From: Cellulomonas fimi
GTDB lineage: Bacteria > Actinomycetota > Actinomycetes > Actinomycetales > Cellulomonadaceae
Reading direction: 5' to 3'
Length of the DNA: 64,000 nucleotides
Assembly (NCBI RefSeq): GCF_028583725.1
Contig: NZ_CP110680.1
Coordinates: 2,914,001-2,978,000, forward strand
Shown: one piece after another, positions 61,715-64,000 of the stretch
Layout of the letters: every line of letters starts with the position of its first letter
Position numbering within the stretch: position 1 is the stretch's first letter
Position numbers and translations under genes: made by a program
Notes under the pieces: model-generated
Database searches by the model: none
What the model was told of the DNA's origin: nothing
Seen by the model: only the letters and a program-made list of their open reading frames with translations

Positions 61715-62974
61715 ATGACCGAGACACAGCCCACCCCGCAACCGGCGGCCCCGGCACGCCGGTCCCTGTCCCCCCGAGCCCGGTGGGCGGTGCCCGCCGT
61801 GGCCGCCGTCGCCGTCGGTGCCGCCGTCATGGGCCCGCCGCTGTTCGCGAGCGCGGGCGACGAGGGCCTGCCGCCCGTGACGCCCGAGGAGCTCGTCGCG
61901 AAGGTCGTCGAGAAGGACGCCCCCGCGCTCTCGGGCACCGTCGTCTACACCGCGCGCCTCGGCCTGCCGTCGCTGCCGTTCGGGCCTGGCGGTGCGAGCG
62001 CCGACCCGGTGAACCTCATGTCCGGCTCCTCGACGCTTCGCCTGTGGTCCGACGGCGAGCAGCGGTCGCGCGTCGCGCTGCTCGGCGCCGCCTCCGAGTA
62101 CTCGGTGGTGCACGACGGCACGCAGGCGTGGACCTACTCGAGCGACGACGACGAGGTCGTGCACTACACGGTCGACCCCGCCGACGCCGCGACGCTCGAG
62201 AAGCTCGCGACCGAGGGGCCCGCCGTGCAGGGCGACCTGCCGACGCCGCAGGACGCCGCCGAGCAGGCCCTCGCGCACGCGAAGGAGCTCTCGACCGTGT
62301 CCGTCGACGGCCAGACGACGGTCGCCGGCCGCGACGCCTACCAGCTCGTCGTGACGCCCAAGAGCACGACGACGCTCGTCGGGCGCGTCGTGCTCGCGGT
62401 CGACGCGACCGAGTGGACGCCGCTGCGCGTGCAGGTGTGGAGCGCGTCCGACGACACCGAGCCCGCGCTCGAGGTCGGCTTCACCGACGTGTCCTTCGCG
62501 ACCCCGTCCGACTCCGTCCTCACGTTCTCGCCGCCCGCCGGGGCGCAGGTCCGCGAGGTCGTCGTGCCGCTGCCGACCGACGCCGAGATGGCCGCGGCGG
62601 AGAAGCACGCCGACGGCGAGCTGCCGCAGGGCGTCACCGTGCACGGCGAGGGCTGGGACACGGTGGTCGAGGTCAGCGGTGTCGACGTGACCGGCGCCCT
62701 GGCGGGCGACCCGGAGGCGCTGGCCGAGCTGCAGGAGCACGAGCCGACCATCGGGTCCGACAGCGCGCAGGCGCTGCTCGAGGACTTCGGCGGCGACCCG
62801 TCGGACAAGGCCGACATGGGCGAGATCGACCCGTCGGCGCTGCTCGACTCGATCGCGAAGCCCGTCCCGGGCGGGCGCGTCGTGAGCTCCGACCTGTTCA
62901 GCGTCCTGCTGACCGACGACGGCCGGGTGCTGGTCGGCGCGGTCTCCCCCGAGACGCTGCAAGGGCTGGCGTGA
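61715..62974 (+). CDS. LolA-like exported protein
   Basis: 419 residues. A basic start then WAVPAVAAVAVGAAVMGPPLFASAG is a signal or single anchor. TPEELVAKVVEKDAPALSGTVVYTARLGLPSLP starts a LolA/RseB-like beta half-barrel, with the repeated HYTVDPADAATLEKLA and YQLVVTPKSTTTLVGRVVLAVDATEWTPLRVQVWSASDD. Such proteins bind lipid or sense outer-layer stress; here they precede an ABC exporter and face a two-component system. The ATG at 61715 is preferred. It overlaps the ABC gene (GTGA). Confidence 0.8.
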   Translation: MTETQPTPQPAAPARRSLSPRARWAVPAVAAVAVGAAVMGPPLFASAGDEGLPPVTPEELVAKVVEKDAPALSGTVVYTARLGLPSLPFGPGGASADPVNLMSGSSTLRLWSDGEQRSRVALLGAASEYSVVHDGTQAWTYSSDDDEVVHYTVDPADAATLEKLATEGPAVQGDLPTPQDAAEQALAHAKELSTVSVDGQTTVAGRDAYQLVVTPKSTTTLVGRVVLAVDATEWTPLRVQVWSASDDTEPALEVGFTDVSFATPSDSVLTFSPPAGAQVREVVVPLPTDAEMAAAEKHADGELPQGVTVHGEGWDTVVEVSGVDVTGALAGDPEALAELQEHEPTIGSDSAQALLEDFGGDPSDKADMGEIDPSALLDSIAKPVPGGRVVSSDLFSVLLTDDGRVLVGAVSPETLQGLA

Positions 62975-63966
62975 GCACCTCGGTGCTCGACCCCGCGCGG
63001 GTCGGTCGGGGGTCCGGTGACGACACCGGGCCCCTGGCCGTGCGCACGGAGGGGCTGACGAAGCGGTTCCGCGGCGGGCAGGTCGCGGTCGACGACCTGG
63101 CGCTGCGCGTGCCGCGCGGGGCGGTCTACGGGTTCCTCGGGCCCAACGGGTCGGGCAAGACGACGACGATCCGCATGCTGCTCGGCCTCGTGCGGCCCAC
63201 CGCGGGCGCGGCGTGGTTGCTGGACGCGCCCGTGCCGGAGGCGTCGGCGTCGGTGCTCCCGCGCGTCGGGGCGCTCGTCGAGGGGCCGGCGTTCCACCCC
63301 TACCTGTCCGGCCGGGACAACCTGGCCCGGCTGGAGGCGGCGGACGCGACCGCCGACCCGCGCACCGCCGACCGGCGCGCGGCGGAGGCGCTCGACCGCG
63401 TCGGGCTGTCCGCTGCCGCGGAGAAGCGGTACCGGCAGTACTCGCTCGGCATGAAGCAGCGGCTCGGGCTGGCCGCGGCTCTCCTGCGCCCGCGGGACCT
63501 GCTGGTGCTCGACGAGCCGACGAACGGGCTCGACCCGCAGGGCACGCGCGAGGTCCGGCACCTCGTGCGCGAGCTCGCCGACGGGGGCACGACCGTGCTC
63601 GTCTCGTCGCACCTGCTCGCCGAGATCGAGCAGGTCTGCACGCACGTCGGGATCATGCGCGCGGGGCGGATGGTCCTCCAGGGCGACCGGTCGGTGCTCG
63701 TCGCGCGCGGCGTGTCGCGGCTGCGGGTGACGACGACCACCGGGCTCGCGGGAGCGGCCGCGCGCGTGCTCGACACGCTGGGTCTCGACGAGGTCGCCGT
63801 CGACGGGCTCCAGGTCGACGCGCTGCTCGGCGACGTGCCGCCCGAGAAGGCGTCGGCCGCGCTCGTCGCGGCCGGGGTCGACCTCGTCGGGTTCGAGGTG
63901 CGGCACCCGAGCCTGGAGGAGATCTTCGTCGAGCTCACCGGGGAGGGCTTCGATGTCGCACGCTGA
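62971..63966 (+). CDS. ABC exporter ATPase
   Basis: 331 residues. GFLGPNGSGKTTTIRMLLGLVRPTAG is Walker A, YSLGMKQRLGLAAALLRPRDLLVLDEPTNGLDPQGTREV holds the signature and Walker B, and VLVSSHLLAEIEQ the switch His. It belongs to the ABC-2 drug/lipid exporter type (DrrA/CcmA-like). The GTG overlaps the LolA-like stop. The permease starts inside this gene's last codons. Confidence 0.93.
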   Translation: MSTSVLDPARVGRGSGDDTGPLAVRTEGLTKRFRGGQVAVDDLALRVPRGAVYGFLGPNGSGKTTTIRMLLGLVRPTAGAAWLLDAPVPEASASVLPRVGALVEGPAFHPYLSGRDNLARLEAADATADPRTADRRAAEALDRVGLSAAAEKRYRQYSLGMKQRLGLAAALLRPRDLLVLDEPTNGLDPQGTREVRHLVRELADGGTTVLVSSHLLAEIEQVCTHVGIMRAGRMVLQGDRSVLVARGVSRLRVTTTTGLAGAAARVLDTLGLDEVAVDGLQVDALLGDVPPEKASAALVAAGVDLVGFEVRHPSLEEIFVELTGEGFDVAR

Positions 63967-64000
63967 TGCCATGACCCAGACGGTCGCGACCGCCGCGCCG
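63953..64000 (+). CDS. ABC exporter permease, N-terminal start (cut by window end)
   Basis: The ATG at 63953 follows GGGAGGG and overlaps the last 14 bases of the ATPase gene; another ATG in frame is at 63971. Only 16 codons (MSHADAMTQTVATAAP) are visible. Position after the ATPase makes an ABC-2 type permease likely. Confidence 0.6.
   Translation, partial: MSHADAMTQTVATAAP

Overview
The window is very GC-rich, densely coded actinobacterial chromosome. It most likely comes from Cellulomonas or a close relative in the Micrococcales. Pointers are secreted polysaccharidases with Pro/Thr linkers and carbohydrate-binding modules (a GH81-type glucanase, a PL3-type pectate lyase, an SGNH-CBM2 enzyme), a divergent membrane pyrophosphatase of a kind I recall being characterised from Cellulomonas fimi, many ATGA/GTGA start-stop overlaps, and several starts that look leaderless. 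The genus is an inference; no rRNA or other marker is present.

Layout. 1-2080: end of a membrane-protein gene, tRNA-Lys(CTT), a small protein, an orphan GroES-like protein divergent from the peroxiredoxin bcp, and tRNA-Leu(TAG). 2.1-6.4 kb: large secreted endo-1,3-beta-glucanase, thioredoxin, DUF4916/NUDIX-like protein. 6.4-14.1 kb (minus strand): ABC-F ATPase, rdgB, rph, a frameshifted IS110 element, a membrane protein, an MBL-fold hydrolase, murI, DUF2017, clpS. 14.2-19.4 kb: pncB, a tiny membrane protein, an SF2 helicase paired with DUF3039, and a PadR regulator with its membrane partner. 19.4-27.0 kb: amino-sugar uptake operon (ROK repressor, binding protein, two permeases, ROK kinase, nagB), divergent from a flavin-dependent oxidoreductase. 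27.0-33.4 kb: OmpA-like protein and lipoprotein, pgi, pectate lyase, amidohydrolase.

33.4-47.0 kb is a nitrogen-oxide respiration island. A three-part membrane/cupredoxin/copper nitrite reductase fusion and a polytopic membrane partner face, divergently, a Cys-rich HTH regulator followed by narK, narGHJI and a DUF2249 gene. Together these would take nitrate to nitrite to NO; no NO reductase is seen here.

47-64 kb: SGNH-CBM2 enzyme, S4 RNA-binding protein, STAS protein, DUF72, an AlkA-like glycosylase, a NarL-type two-component system, ChaB-like protein, a Cys-cluster/pentapeptide-repeat protein, the membrane pyrophosphatase with an odd N-terminal lipobox, a DUF385 protein, a TetR regulator with a palindromic operator, and an OmpR-type two-component system divergent from a LolA-like protein and an ABC exporter cut by the window end.

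Most unusual points: the IS110 copy with a structured leader that carries an 11-bp match to flanking DNA (a bridge-RNA hypothesis), the trimodular nitrite reductase with its regulator, and the lipobox-bearing pyrophosphatase. No CRISPR array, prophage, rRNA or replication origin was seen. No stretch over 300 bases lacks a gene.
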